DNA from: Ottelia alismoides
Taxonomy: Eukaryota; Streptophyta; Magnoliopsida; Alismatales; Hydrocharitaceae
Direction of reading: 5' to 3'
Assembly (NCBI GenBank): GCA_037367405.1
Contig: JAZKJV010003121.1
Span: forward strand, 248,001-312,000
DNA length: 64,000 bases
A program made the translations under genes and the position numbers. Numbering within the stretch: position 1 is the first letter of the stretch; the number at the start of each line of letters is the position of its first letter. The notes below the pieces were generated by a model, which worked only from the letters and a program-made list of their open reading frames with translations, had not been told where the DNA came from and ran no database searches. This document shows, piece by piece, positions 22,871 through 35,170 of this stretch.

Positions 22871-25690
22871 TCTTCTTTCTGTGGTCGTTCTTTTAAGCCT
22901 TTCTGAAGAAGAGGTGTGTATGCCAAGGCTTCCGAAAGAGTGAGTTGGATCGTAAACTTATTGAGCATCTCTTTCATCATATCATTCATTTGGATTTTTT
23001 TAGAGTTTTCTTTTTTAGCGTCTTTTCCTAAGCAGAGTGCTTTGGGAAAAGGAATCTGTACATCCTCTGGGTTAGTCTATACAATCAGAGGATCAGAAGA
23101 AGCAAAAGGATATGTTTTTGCAAGACGGGCACTTGCTTTCTGTGTAGTACCAGAAAGAGAGATGTATCGATCAACTATCTTTTTATTTCTTTTTTGAGTT
23201 CTTCTCTTTTGTACATTGTTTTGTGTTTTTCTTTCATCATCACTAGAAATGAAAAATGGTAAAGCATTTATGCCGGTGTTCAGCTCTGGCTTCTCTTCGG
23301 ATTTGGTGGCTTCAACACCACCATCTCCATTGTCAAAGGTTGTGGCTTTAGCACCGTCATCGATGTCATCTACAGGCTCGCTTGTGTTATCTGGGGTATC
23401 TTCATCGAGCCTATTAGAGTCTCCGCCTACTGGAATCCTACCGCTCCTAAGAGAGATGAAATCAACATCATCACAGTAAATATCATCATCGGAGAATACA
23501 TGTGATTGGAGGGTGGGTTCTGTCAAATCTACATGCTCTGACTTCCGCTTCAGATTATTTGGGTTGGGCTCTATCTGGGTGGGCAAGACGGACTTTCCTT
23601 TGACAAGATCAGTGACATGAGTTTTAAACTCATCCATTTCTCGCCTAAAAGTGACCTGCTAGTCAGTGATAAGGTTAGCAAAATATTCTAAGGCTGGATT
23701 ATCATGGAAAGGCCCATGAGACTCGGATGAGTCGCCTCAGTGATATTGAGGCTGCTGCGGAGCTAACTGGTGCTGTGGAGGATACTGCTGCAAATGATGA
23801 GGTTGGTAAGTGCTCTGCCGCCATTGAGGTTGCTGATACTGACGAGGACCGTAATGTTGTTGCTACTCTCTGTTCTGCCCCATTGGTGCCTGCAGTTGTT
23901 GTTGGGAAGAGGTACCTCCTGTTGACCAACGAAAACCAAGGTGATCACGATGGATCTCTAGTTGTTGTGATCGATCATACCAGATCCCATTGACCTCAGT
24001 CAATGGCTCAGGCATCTCAGAGTATGCTGGAGGCATGGATGCCAAAGGTTGATCGCTCTGATACACCACCATATGAGTATCAGATGATGGCATCTACTAG
24101 AGTTGCGGGTATGCCGAGGGATGATGAGAAAGCTCAGAATGCACATGGTATATGTGCTGAACTGGAGGCCTCGGAAGTATACTTCGGTCTCGGTTACCTG
24201 AGTCAGCCTATGATCTCGAAGACCGGTTGGAATCAGATTATATCTCATGAAGGCACATAATCTATGTCTTCAGATCACTCAGGCATCTTTCAAGCTGGTC
24301 AATATTATCGAGCTTGTCTATGTTCTGGCACTTTTTCTTGATTAACTCCATTCAATCCAGCTTCTAACAAATGATCCACATATCAGCTGATGAGGATTCG
24401 ATCGGAATTGAAATTGTAGAAGGTGGATTCCCTTCTATCTGTGCCACTCGGGAATGCTGATGATAAGTTGGTGGCTTCGTCTGGTGGTAGACCCGAGTCT
24501 GAGACATCATAGTGTAGTTCTCTGCCATTTTCTCGTAAATGGCCCAGACTAGATTCTCGTGCATCGAAAAATACGATCCACCACAAGCGACGTTCACCAA
24601 TCCCTGTAACTACGGTGTCAACCCACTGAAGAAACTCTGTACGAGAGTCGGCTTGGAAAGCTCGTGGTGGGGACACCGATCGATGAGCTCTCAAAATCAG
24701 TCCCATGCCTCATAGAACTGCTTGTTCCCGATCATGGTAAAATTGCTAATCATGGCTATAGCAGCATTCGATCAAACGAGAGGGTAATACTTGTTTAGAT
24801 ATGCGGTTCTCAGCTCCTCCCACATCGAAACATATCTCCCTAAGTGTTTTAGCCAGTAGGCTGCTCGATCAACAAGGGAGAATGGAAATGCGATCAACTT
24901 GATCGTGTCCTCGTTGACGTGTGCATCATGCACCATGTTGCAGATCAACTCGAACTCCTGAAGGTGAAGGTGTGGCTCCTAAGTAGAAAGCCTGTGAAAC
25001 TTGAGCAGCAGTTGGATCTTCTGAGGACGGAACTCAAAATTCATGTGGATGACAGGGATACGAATCTACCGATGAGTTGTAGTCGCTCCAGGGTTGTAGA
25101 GTTGTTGCATTGTATGGTTCAGATTCACTGGAGGTCTCTCTTGTTGCTCATGATCCTCAGGTCCTGGATGATCGGCTTTGGGGTGCTCAGTTGCAGGCTG
25201 GTCTCGTTGCGTGTGGAGCTGAGTCAGCTCGGTTCTGACATCATTAATGAGTCTATCTTGCTCCCTGATCTGATTCAGCATTGTCTCAAGGGCATCAAGT
25301 AGTCCGCTATTAATAGCAGCCTGGTCGATGACGACAGAAGTTGTTTACGGTCCTTTACCAGTCATGTCGTCTGGAAAGGAAAAGGAATCTAAATTAGGCT
25401 TTGCCAAATCAATGTGTAACTGATTATGATTATCGATAACTTGAGGTCATGATGGATGAGAATGAGTAGGAGAAGAAATCGACGACGACCTTCCAGGGTT
25501 AGAGTCACGCCTAGAAGGAACAACTCGAGTGGATTTTGGTTTGGGAAAAGAGACATCCTGAACTGATCTGCATGACGAGTAGGCTCGCGAGAGAGTGGAT
25601 CGATTAGAGTCGACCGGAGCGATCGCCTTCCCATCATCTTGATGATTATAGTTGATCCTATCTGAAAAGATTAGACTCACACCGCAATCA
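22871..25690 (-). pseudogene. gag of the Athila-like element (broken)
   Basis: Gag forms the particle and binds the RNA. Pieces at 25447-25680, 25066-25281, 24364-24600 and 23077-23637 share one minus-strand frame and are separated by stops. The N-terminal part has a Glu/Gln-rich helix (MLNQIREQDRLINDVRTEL). The capsid region ends with VNVACGGSYFSMHENLVWAI, which matches VDAACGGSHFNKDEDYVVWQ of the plus-strand gag. The C-terminal part is low-complexity and acidic (DDDIYCDDVDFISLRSGR) and then basic (QKRRTQKRNKKIVDRYI). The end, LLQKGLKERPQKEE near 22870-22930, is in a shifted frame. No CCHC zinc knuckle is visible. Confidence 0.8.
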
Positions 25691-26740
25691 AAAACAAAAC
25701 AAACTCTGAGTTCACCAATGCAACCTCGGTGATGACCATAAGATTTCGGTCGTTTATCTTTTCAATTTTACGGTTGGTTGGCAAACAATATTATCACAGA
25801 TTAGCGAGATCAGATATGCGCCTGAAACTTCCACGTCGTACTGTCCCGATTTCTCACCAGAAATCACCTAGTCTCAGCCAGTATGGAAGTAAGTATGGAC
25901 TGTTTCTGGCTACCTATGTTACTTGAGGATGGAGCCTTATGTAGTGTCCTCTAAACCTCCCATTCTGCTAAGTAAACTCAGACCATTTCCGATTACCCGA
26001 GTGTACCCACTGATGATAGGTGATTAAGGACATGAACTAAGTAGTATTTTGATAGAAGCCCAGACTCTAACTCTACCTTATTTGTTGTCCCTCACTCACT
26101 GATCTGGAGGTAGTACCTGCGATGCAGTTTCGAGGATTGCTCTCCCAATACAAGTGGAGTCGTTACGTTTATTTTAGAGTCATATAGAATTAGTAGTCCC
26201 TGTTTTAATTTTCGGTTTTCACTTTTTTTTGGATATTTTCAGAGAAAGATGTCTAATGTATTTTTATCTTTTTCGGATTGTCCCTAGATACAATCACCTA
26301 AGTGTCGTATCCTAAGCATACATCTAAGCTACGGTTATGTAGAGAAAGGGAAAACCGCAAGAATCCTAACAACCACCTATCTCGAAAAGTCGCGGAAAAC
26401 CATCGATAAAATCGCGATGCAAAAAAGCCGTGATGGGTGCCCTGCTCCCTCAGGAGTACAACCCTATTACAACAGACCCTGATAAGAAGATAGAAAGAGG
26501 TACAAGTCGGGATGCCTTTACGAGGCCCCTTTCTACAAAAACAAAGAAATGTGCAAGTGCCCTTGATTGATTTTTTTATATTTTTATAAGAAATTAAAAC
26601 AATCCGCAGCTTTGCGGTTCTATCTCGTGCTACTCAATCTGTGTTGCACTACTCAGAAACCAAAAAACCGTGCGGTTAGAGAAGTAAAATGACGCAAAGA
26701 AAAAAAATCTAAACCTAAATCTACGGTTTACCTAATGTTG
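25691..26740 (-). other. Leader of the Athila-like element
   Basis: About 1 kb lies between the primer site and gag. It has no ORF. It is shorter than the 2.36-kb leader of the plus-strand relative, and I do not find the conserved leader blocks of that family in it. Packaging signals would be expected here, but none can be named. Confidence 0.6.
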
Positions 26741-26760
26741 CCTCCCTGGTAACGGCGCCA
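26741..26760 (-). other. Primer binding site, tRNA-Asp type
   Basis: The minus strand reads TGGCGCCGTTACCAGGGAGG, two bases after the LTR end ...TTTTTCA. The plus-strand elements carry TGGCGCCGTTGCCGGGGA at the same place, the usual Athila/Tat site complementary to tRNA-Asp. Two changes are present here. Confidence 0.9.
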
Positions 26761-26762
26761 TC

Positions 26763-29700
26763 TGAAAAACTCAAGAATCCATGGTCTGATTCTTTCAGAT
26801 TCCTGCAAAGGAGGAAACAGAGAAAAGTTGCGGTCATTATATCGACCAGGTGAGTTCTAACAGAAAAGATTAAATTTTAATTAATCTTCTTTTATTTTTT
26901 ATTTATAGTCCTAAACTTAAGTGTATAGTGGTTAAGTACGGGAGTGTCGAACTCAGGGAGGCAAACTATTTAAACTAGGGGGAAACTATAGACAACGACG
27001 GTTATATGGGTCTCTTAATTTTTATTTTGTTTTTAGGATTTTTTCTGAATTTTTATTTGATTTTTATTTGATTTTTTTATTTTTTTTATTTTCTTATGCA
27101 AAATATGGTAAAATACTAAAAGTATTTTTTATAGGATTTTTAAAGGTATTTTAATTTTTTTTCCTGATTTTGAAAAGTTTATTATATTTTTTAGTGGTTT
27201 TATGATTTATTAAAAAATAGAAAATCTTTTTAATTTTTGATTTTTTTATATATATAGCAAAGGAATAGGTATTTTAGTTATATTTATATTTTTGTATAAG
27301 ATGTAGAGAGTATGTATAAGTAGATGTATACTATTAAGGGTGTTTGTGTAATTTTCAGGAAATTCTTGAGCACGTGTAATATGCAAGAATTTGAGATTGT
27401 CGTCGCAAAAATCTCAAAGAAGCACGTGTTGTCCGCATCATTCCATCACAGACTGGACTGTTTGTTATAATAGAAAACCGAGGGTTGTTTATGCAAAATC
27501 GCCAGAAAAAAAATCTCTGCTCATGCACACGTGACACGCATGATTGCGCTTGAGCAGTGGGTGGCGTCCTTAATGCAGCGGTGACGCGTGGCTTGACATC
27601 ACGCGTTCGATCTGGGCTCGGAACGGACGTTTTCGATTTTACCTGGACAGGAGATCCGATCTTCCCCTTTTCAAAGTCTGTAGGCGGCGACAATGATATT
27701 TCAGGTCACACTCCAATCTGTTGCGAGGTGTTCTGATCTAAAGCCTCCGCACTCCGATCAACTACGAGGATGTTTTATCGTCTTCAGGTATAGATGCGAG
27801 TTCGGTCGGTACTCTTCTGCAGGTGAAATTGATGTTCTTCTGAAGACGTGGTGACATTTGAATATCGATCAGCATGGTGGTTTGACGTAGCTCATTGCGT
27901 TGTGGATCGCATCAGTGAAGGCTGATCTAATCTCTGCCTCTAGAAGTTGTTCTCTGCAACTAAAGCACATGAGCTCGAGGCCAAAATCCTCGATGTAATC
28001 TTTTTCGATGGGCTTCACGCATGATGGTTCTAGGTAGTTCTTCGAGTCGAGGTGTCCGAAGGTAGAGGTAGTTGACGATCGAAGGTGTTCAAATGCGCTA
28101 CAGGTCTTCAAATGATGGCTTCGAATCTCCTGGTGTTTCCAGCGATGGAGTCTCTCAACATGTGCTGAACGGATGTGAAACTTTCTATCATGCGATGAGG
28201 AATTCCTCAGGTGATGGATGCTTCAATTGGTTGCCAATGACGGTGATGAGATATGTGATATGCAAGCTAATTCCTTGCTCATCGTCGATCAACTCCAGAT
28301 GATGGTGATCCCCGATGATGTTGTGCTCCAATGGTACTAACTTGAACCTGATGGAACTACTTCTGATGCTTGATCTCAACGGCATATACCTGCATTTACA
28401 CAACACTAACTCGAGGTGTTTGACCTCGGTCCAAAGAAGAGAGAAGTGAAAGGAAGATCTATCAATGCGGATGATCGAACTCCATGTCTTCGATCATTGG
28501 ACGTGATCGGAGATGATAGGTATGCGGGGTGGAAAGGAAAACAGAGAGGCTACGAAGATGGAGACGATGAAGAATAATGGGAAATGAGAAATAGATGAGA
28601 AGAGGATGGACGAAATTAGAGAAAAAGAGATATAGAAGATAAACTAACCTGGAAATGCAGGATGCGGTTGAAGGTTGAAGGACATCGCTTGTGGAATGGA
28701 GCATATGCTCCTGTTCCTCGCCTCGAGACGCGACGGCGATACTCGCGGAGGCTGGGCCATGCGTGGCGGAGCAGAGCTACAACACTAGCGGAGTCGATCT
28801 CGCCGCACCTGGCTCAACGACGCTCAAGGGGTGGTTGTCACCCACTCTCTCGACCTTAGAGATCTTGAAATGGAGGACGCAACATGGCGGATTCTGAGCT
28901 CGGAGGGGTTGCGGACCTATAAATAGGGATATGGGGATCAGATCACCGTGGCGGTGACCGGTGTCGGAGGCGGTTGGGCAATGGTTGGCCGTTGGAGAAG
29001 TTGATTAACGGCATGGGAGGTTGGCGGAATGAGGCGCTTGTGGGGAAGAAGATCCTTCGGGGAAGAAGGGCTTCATTTGGTAAAAAAATGAGAGAGGGGA
29101 AAATAAAATTACTAAAATTAATCAATTAGTTAAATTAATAAATAACTAATAATAAGATAAATAAATAATTTAAGTAAATAAATCATTAAATAAATACATT
29201 CGGAAAATAAATGAAATAAATTTAATAAAATAATAATATAAATTACGGTTTATTGTACAATATACCAATACGGACCCGGAAACCGTGTTTTTCGCATTAA
29301 CTTTGATTTTAGCGAAATTAGTGTCATTTTGTAGTCAATTGAAAAATATAATTTTGAGGTCCGAATTTGCTCAATTCGGAGTTCATACGGCCAAGTTATG
29401 ATTCCTGGATGAAAAAAATAGCAGCTTCAGACCTTCAGATTTAATTGGTATTTTAAGTTACTTTTATTTTTATATTTTTATATACAATTTTAGAAGATTT
29501 TAGGAAAAATAATTAAGTTAGTCGGGTTTACGGTTATTTTATGCAAAATCCAGGAAGTTTCTGCATATAGTACACAAAGACAACGGGTCCAAAAGGTTGA
29601 AACTCACTGGTTTTATCCAATTATTTTTCTGATATTTTTATAAAATAGTGTTATGTACAAAACGGATTTTAGAAGTGAGTTTGGTCTTTTTGGAGTTTTC

Positions 29701-30215
29701 TATAAATAGTTACGAACCTTGGAAGTCGTTTTGCGGCTTTTCTGGTTCATTGCGGTTAATTATTTTTATTATCAAAATATTTTTCTGATATTTTTATAAA
29801 ATAATATATATTTTTATGAACAATTTTTGCAAAAGGAGTATTTTAATTTGAGATGGTTTTGGTGATAAATAAAATAGGCGAAGTATTTACATGGTGAAAA
29901 TTGGGTAATTTATATATTTGATCTTGATTTTCTGAGTAATTTTATAAGTTAAGATCCTTATCTCCCCTACTTATTTCTTTTATCAACTCGGTCAATATTG
30001 ACCTGGTCTCGGGGTTTAGCATCAGTCTGTATATTACATATACATCCTTTTTTTCTCTTTATTCTTTTACTTTGTTAAAAATAAGTGTTAGATACATAAT
30101 ATTAAGATTTGTGGTTAAAATGTTAATTAATGGAAATTAGTGATTATTTACATGTATTTTACTAAGGATTTTAGCTAAAATGAAAGAATAAAGGCGATGA
30201 ATCATGGATTCATCA
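26763..30215 (-). repeat. 5' LTR of the Athila-like element (3453 bp)
   Basis: On the plus strand it runs from TGAAAAACTC to GATTCATCA; on the sense strand it runs from TGATGAATCC to TTTTTCA. It is followed by the GTGAC duplication. Sense-strand landmarks are the tip palindrome, the conserved U3 block (29955-30025), an A/T-box TATTTATAG near 28921-28929, a GC-rich middle and a long AT-rich U5-side part. ORFs within (27355-27693, 27869-28111, 28188-28897) are not conserved in the sister LTR. Confidence 0.92.
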
Positions 30216-30220
30216 GTGAC
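30216..30220 (+). repeat. Target-site duplication GTGAC, right
   Basis: It is identical to 13945-13949 and closes the Athila-like insertion. Confidence 0.85.
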
Positions 30221-30448
30221 GCACGCACCCGTCATTGGGTACCCTTGACGTACCACCTTACACGATCTCCTGCCAACCGTCGCTAGAAGAATTCTTCGAC
30301 GCATCTGGTCGATTCCAAGAGACCACCATATCACGGCTTATATGGATTGATCACCTGCTATGTCACATCGTCTCGTCGACGTCAACCTTCGCTCTCATCC
30401 GTCGCATCGTGTCCCTTCAACAACATTGAACCTGACTCTGATACCACT
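30221..30448 (-). other. Leader fragment of an older Copia element
   Basis: It lies between the Athila insertion point and the LTR at 30449, and continues in the piece at 13610-13949 on the other side. The opening GCACGCACCCGTCATTGGGT resembles GCACCCGTCACTGGATGCC at 13629-13647. No convincing ORF is visible. Confidence 0.5.
30431..30446 (-). other. Primer binding site (tRNA-iMet type) of older Copia
   Basis: The minus strand reads TGGTATCAGAGTCAGG, two bases after the LTR end ...CCCAACA. TGGTATCAGAG is the classic plant Copia site, so the adjoining LTR is a 5' LTR read on the minus strand. Confidence 0.85.
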
Positions 30449-30986
30449 TGTTGGGCACGGAAGAGATACCAACTCTACTCCGATACTAGTTGACGGGAAC
30501 ATGACCCACCAGTATTGTCTCCTCTCGGATACCAGATCCCTGGATACGGAAGTAGATGTAGCTATGGATGTGAATGCGCAATCGATCACCATCACAGAAG
30601 CAGATGAAGAAAATAACAACTAGGTATAACAGTGGTCGGTCAGCTCTCGTGACTATCAAAGAAGAAAGACCACTAAAAGAAGAACGAGTACAACTCTCTC
30701 AGTTCCCTCGCTCTCTTCCTCTCTTCTCTCCCTTTCCCCCTTTCTCTCTAGAGGTTACATTGTTCTTGTGGTGATGTTGAGGCAATGCCTCCACCCCCTT
30801 TTTATATAGCTCAAATACAACCCCCATAGTCCTATTCCCAATAGAACTATAAATAGAATATAACTCGATTAGTATTAGGATTAGGAGTCCAATCGCAGTA
30901 GGATTCTCAATCCTAATATATATGACTCTAATCCTAATAAAACTTTCAGCCAAAGACATGCCAATCAGACAACCAAGATACTAACA
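30449..30986 (-). repeat. 5' LTR of an older minus-strand Copia (538 bp)
   Basis: On the sense strand it begins TGTTAGTATC (30986) and ends CCCAACA (30449), followed by AG and the primer site. A TATA box and a CT/GA-rich stretch lie in the expected order. The inner end is secure. The outer end is inferred from the TG start and lacks a target-duplication partner in the window, because the other half of this element has been broken up. Confidence 0.65.
30799..30810 (-). promoter_or_regulatory. TATA box of the older Copia LTR
   Basis: The minus strand reads GCTATATAAAAAGG, followed downstream by a purine/pyrimidine-rich stretch (30710-30750). This is the usual layout of a Copia promoter. Confidence 0.6.
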
Positions 30987-32418
30987 CAAGATTGTCAATC
31001 CATTAAAAAAACCAACTGCAATATAAATTGAAATACACCCTTAATCCTTCTGACACTACCTTTTTGTACAATTCATACTCATAACATCACCAATGTAAGT
31101 TGAGAATACTTTCATATGTCCTCTCATATATTCTAATGAAAAAAAGGATAAGCTATCCTTATCCTCAATAACTCTCCTATGACCAAATTGTTGTTTACTT
31201 TTGAGGCAACTAAAAAGTAAAAAAAATTATAGTTATGATACAAAATTGTCTACAATCAACAAAAGAATGTATACAAGAATTCATTTCTTGTGCAAAGGAT
31301 GAGATTCAAGATGTCATATAAAGAATAGATGATGGATATCGTATTAATCTTAATGTCAAGTTCTTACATTTTCCATACAAGTTGTAACACCAACTACACC
31401 CAAATCCACACAATATGTTGATACAAAAGGCTAGAAACTTTTTAGAAATGAAATCAAGTTGTTGAGGAGGGATTCAAAAGCTAAATTGGAAAAATTACAA
31501 TTTCAAAAGAAAGAAAATCTTCCAATGAAAACGTACACAATGAAACGGAAATAAAAAATGTCAACATGAAAGAATCCAATTATCAAGTCCCAAAATCTTG
31601 AATCAAAGAAAGTGCCTTACCGATCCCTTACAACAATGCCCATATTACCTTGTCGTGATGGCCCTTATCGAGCCCTTACATCAACCCTTATCAAAATTCC
31701 ACTTTCCAAGAACTAAATGTTAAACCCACGATGCCTCCTCTCTTAAACCCTAACGTGCTGAAATTGAAAAGAAGAAAAAGAAGAAGGATAGAAAACTTCA
31801 CTGAAAGAAAATTCGATGACGATATTGCTCTGAGTCAATGCCGGGTCTTGTTTGTAAGCATACTTTGAGTCTTCCAAAGCCATGAAATGGGTGGGTTTTC
31901 AGCCTCGAGTTCTCCAAGTCAATGGGGGGAGCCCTACGATGAAGTTATCAAGTTGATTAAGATTGCAAAGTGGGAGGAAGGAACATGGAGTGGTGTACCA
32001 TGGGGGAGCATAGATATTATTAATCGGAGAAAACATAGGATGCAAGGAGTGGGATGAGCGTGTAGGGAAAAATTAAGGAGATTAGCGTGAGGGAAAAGAA
32101 ACTAAGAATGAGGAGTCGGAAGAGAGCATGATGGAAACATATAGGAAGGGGGAAAAGACTTTGTTTTTGTGACAATAACAATGACTACCACCAATTCTTG
32201 TCATAAAATAAAAATTTAACCATATTTGAAAATGGTTCTAAATGACAATCACAAATACAACAATCATTTGTGACAATTATTCAAGTCCACGTAATAACTG
32301 TCGCTACCACTTGTTTTTTGGGACATGTCTATAAACCATTACCAAAATCAATACATTCGTGATGATTTAAGGGAACCATCGCAAAATAGCATCTCTAATT
32401 ACATGTTTGTTTGTAGTG
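30987..32418. other. Unassigned, with a possible CACTA-type end at 32418
   Basis: No ORF is supported. The right end TTTGTAGTG reads CACTACAAA on the other strand, as in CACTA transposon ends. Words such as GTGACAATT, GACAATCAC and ACCATCGCAAAA crowd the 200 bases before it, like subterminal repeats. No matching left end or 3-bp duplication was found, so this would be a truncated copy. The part 31600-32150 is purine-rich and gene-like in composition (CCCTAACGTGCTG, GAAGAAGAAGG) but has no open frame. Confidence 0.3.
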
Positions 32419-33401
32419 TGTCATCATCACATGTTCCCCGTGATGAATCGTCAAACCATCAGTGTATTGCTTTAAGAGTAGATCAGCATCCCTGAGGTGA
32501 CCAAAGTGATTCAACCAGAAAATTTTAATTGATTTTTTATTATTTAGACTGTTAAACTTAAGTGTATGGTGATTAAGCACCAGAGTATTGAACTCAATGA
32601 GATAAGCTATTTTTTCGAGAGAAACACAAGTACAATTAATTGATTATTAATGGTGTATGGATTTTAATGTTTTTTATTTATTTTATGAAATTTGTATTCT
32701 GTTTTAAAGAAGTTTTATACTTTTAAGCAGATTTTGTTATAGCAATATAGGTATAGGCTTTTGTGGTTTTTTTATAGATTTTATATTTTCATATTTCATG
32801 ATTTTACTTTTTTTATATTTTTATAGATTTTTTATGCTTGAAAAAGGATTTGTGTATAAATATATGTGAATAAGGGATCACGGTATTTTTAATATTTTTG
32901 AAATATAGAAATAAAGTCAAAAAGAATTTTTGGTATTATAATTTTTATCCATTTTTAATGAATTTCGTAGGATTTTCAATATAATCGATTAAAAATGTTT
33001 TTAAGTTGAAAATAAGGTTTTTATTAAAACATAACCGTATTTTGATTTTTGAAACACTAAATAGTGAGAAAACTTTCCGATTTTATTGTTACTATAGAGA
33101 ATTGAAACACCTTTTAAAACAAGTTGTTGTATAGTTTTTTATTTTCCTTGAATTACTTATGAATTTTTAAAGTTTTGAAAAATAGTGACGTTTTTATAGT
33201 TTCCTTTTTAAATTTTATATGGTTTTTGTATATATGAAAATAGGAGGTATATATATCGAATATATTTTTGGAATTTTGCAAAGTATATTTGTATTTTGGG
33301 AATGTTTAAATATGAGAACATTTTTTTAGTACTGTTTTTACTTTATTAAAAATAATAATTCAAAATAATTGTGGAAATTAATTTAATATAGTATAGAGTG
33401 T

Positions 33402-33416
33402 TGTATTAGGAATTTT
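33402..33416 (+). repeat. Target-site duplication of LINE fragment, left
   Basis: TGTATTAGGAATTTT, repeated at 33958-33972 as TGTATTAGGAACTTT with one change. Confidence 0.65.
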
Positions 33417-33957
33417 TTAAAAGGAAAAGAGCCCGCGCCGTATAGGTTTATGGTCCAAAACTTCTTCATTTAATCTCCAAAGAGTCTACAAGTTTTTTAG
33501 GGGGAGTGGGGGTGGGGTGATATAAAACTACATACTCCTACTCTCAACAAGCACCTTTGCATGCCATTTTCATCATTTCTTGCTAATCAAATAACCCAAA
33601 TCATTGTCGTGAAGTGGTTTGCTCCTTCTCAGTACCATGCCAATCCGCTCCAATGGATTCCTAGTATCTTGAGGACACCATCAATTGACATTGTGGGACA
33701 TCCAAGGAGCTTGCATGCCTTTTCGAAGCTCCCACACCTGAAGAAAGAGATGCTCCACACCATGTTGGATCTGCATCCTGAACGAACCTTGAAAACTCGT
33801 CTTCTATCAACAATCTCCACCTTGTGAATAACCACATGAAGATCTTAACTTGCGCAGGGATTTTCCACCTCCATATTCTTCTGCAATCCGCCACGCAACC
33901 CCTAGGGTCAAAGATCATTGGTCTCTTCAATGATCGGTATGCCTTACCCACAGAAAT
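33415..33957 (-). pseudogene. LINE fragment with zf-RVT domain
   Basis: The minus strand encodes WRWKIPAQVKIFMWLFTR followed by RLLIEDEFSRF, the signature of the zinc-binding domain (zf-RVT) found after RT in plant L1-type LINEs. After a frameshift, VEHLFL and a GCPTMSIDGVLKIL-like segment continue. The fragment lacks RT and endonuclease, so it is a 5'-truncated copy. Nearly identical 15-bp direct repeats flank it (see separate entries), as expected for LINE insertion. A long poly(A) tail is not evident. It sits inside the Athila-family LTR and is younger than that LTR. Confidence 0.7.
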
Positions 33958-33972
33958 GTATTAGGAACTTTT
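33958..33972 (+). repeat. Target-site duplication of LINE fragment, right
   Basis: TGTATTAGGAACTTT. The sister LTRs have ACTATTAGGGGTGTTT at the corresponding place, so this marks the empty site. Confidence 0.65.
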
Positions 33973-35170
33973 AGGTGTTTTTGTTATAAATAAATGAAAA
34001 AATGTACTTAATAAGGGAATTATTTAATATGCAGTAAGAGGGCTAAATATTAGTTTCTGTAAATTAATAGAGCGCGGAAGAAATATCCAAAATTGGCAGG
34101 GCAAGCAATGCAGAAAGACCATGAATCACGTGTTTTTCAGAGGTGCAGCTGTACTTGTCTGCGAATCACAATAAAAGCGAGGGTACGTCACAAATAGATC
34201 AGGCATCACGTGAGTCATTCACGTGCGTCTAGAAAGCTCAGATCCAGAAGTAAATATCTTAAATACTAGGGAAAAACCATGCAAATATACCACAAAATAT
34301 CGGTCGAGCTGCGCGTGAGGACACTTAAGCGGTGGACGATCTTGATCAAGCGACCGTTATGAATCTGACGGTCCAGGTGTTTGCATGTGGGATAGTCTCG
34401 TGCGTTTGATGACACGCGATCAAACGGCTAAAATTAATCCGGATCGAACGGCTTCGCTACGGATAACTTCATAGGATCAACGACATATGCTTATTCTGGA
34501 GCCTTGAATGTTATCATCATCAACTTGATCTCATGCGGCAGATCAAATCTCCGGTGACGTGTGAATCAGTGCCGCTCGATTGAACATCGGTTGGAACTGC
34601 GCGATGGTTTTTGTGAATCAATTGCCTATCTCCTGCAGGTGCGACGATGAAGATGCTCTCATCTATTGGTTTCGAATCGATCGTCCTCCAGATGCCGATG
34701 CCGAAGGCTTCGTCTCCAGGTGCTTATTTTCCTCCAGGAGCTTTCGAGACTCCAAGTGATGGCTCGTTTACTCCCAGATCTACGATGCTCCAGATGCTGC
34801 CCCTCCTGTTCCTTGACGCAATCGGATGCTCGATAGATCTCGTTCGGATGAGCTGCTAACGTTGTTGATCAATGATGCTCGGTGAGGGCTAAATGTTAGA
34901 TCTGATCTACTCGTACCCGATGATCATTGTTGCCGTGCTAAGGTCCTCGCTCCTGCAATGACGCAGAATCACTCGAGGTGTAGAGCCTCGGTCCAAAATA
35001 GAAAAGGAAAGGGTGACTGTAAAGCTCATGCAAAGGCGGAGGATAGAGCTTACTGGAAGTGGAACGTTGATCATATAGAAGGCTCGCCTCCGGGACCGGC
35101 GTGGTCAAACAACCGCCTCCGGTGGTTGCGGCGTGGTCGGATTTTCGGGAAGAACGTAACCGCCGGGCGT

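Larger units (their letters stand above)
13950..30215 (-). mobile_element. Athila-like Ty3/gypsy retrotransposon, full length, decayed
   Basis: The element has two LTRs of about 3.45 kb, a tRNA-Asp-like primer site, gag, protease, RT, RNase H and integrase in gypsy order on the minus strand, and a 5-bp target duplication GTGAC. Total length is about 16.3 kb. The LTR pair differs by roughly 10-15% by eye in the first stretch, so the insertion is old. Several frameshifts and stops break gag-pol, and the protease active site is altered. No env-like ORF is present between integrase and the 3' LTR; that stretch instead carries a hairpin array. The VYGKPCH motif in integrase and the primer site both point to the Athila lineage. 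Confidence 0.92.
32500..35055 (-). repeat. Third Athila-family LTR, left part
   Basis: Blocks shared with the other LTRs appear in order: AAACTTAAGTGTATGGTGAT then GAACTCAATGAG (32555-32600), AT-rich parts, a middle with GTTTGATGACACGCGATC (34400-34440), and CACTCGAGGTGTAGAGCCTC (34970-34990, next to GGTCCAAAATAGA). The first 100 or so bases of the LTR are missing or changed. A LINE fragment interrupts it, and the match stops near 35055, where the Copia insertion begins. The LTR resumes at 39755. Confidence 0.7.

Noticed and set aside
31046..31060. CACTACC as left end of a CACTA element
   Set aside because: It agrees with the right end only in CACTAC, and the flanking 3-bp sequences differ.
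32592..32600. CTCAA followed by TG, matching CTCAA after the LTR end at 41879
   Set aside because: It looked like a target duplication, but alignment shows that this point is inside the LTR, not at its end.
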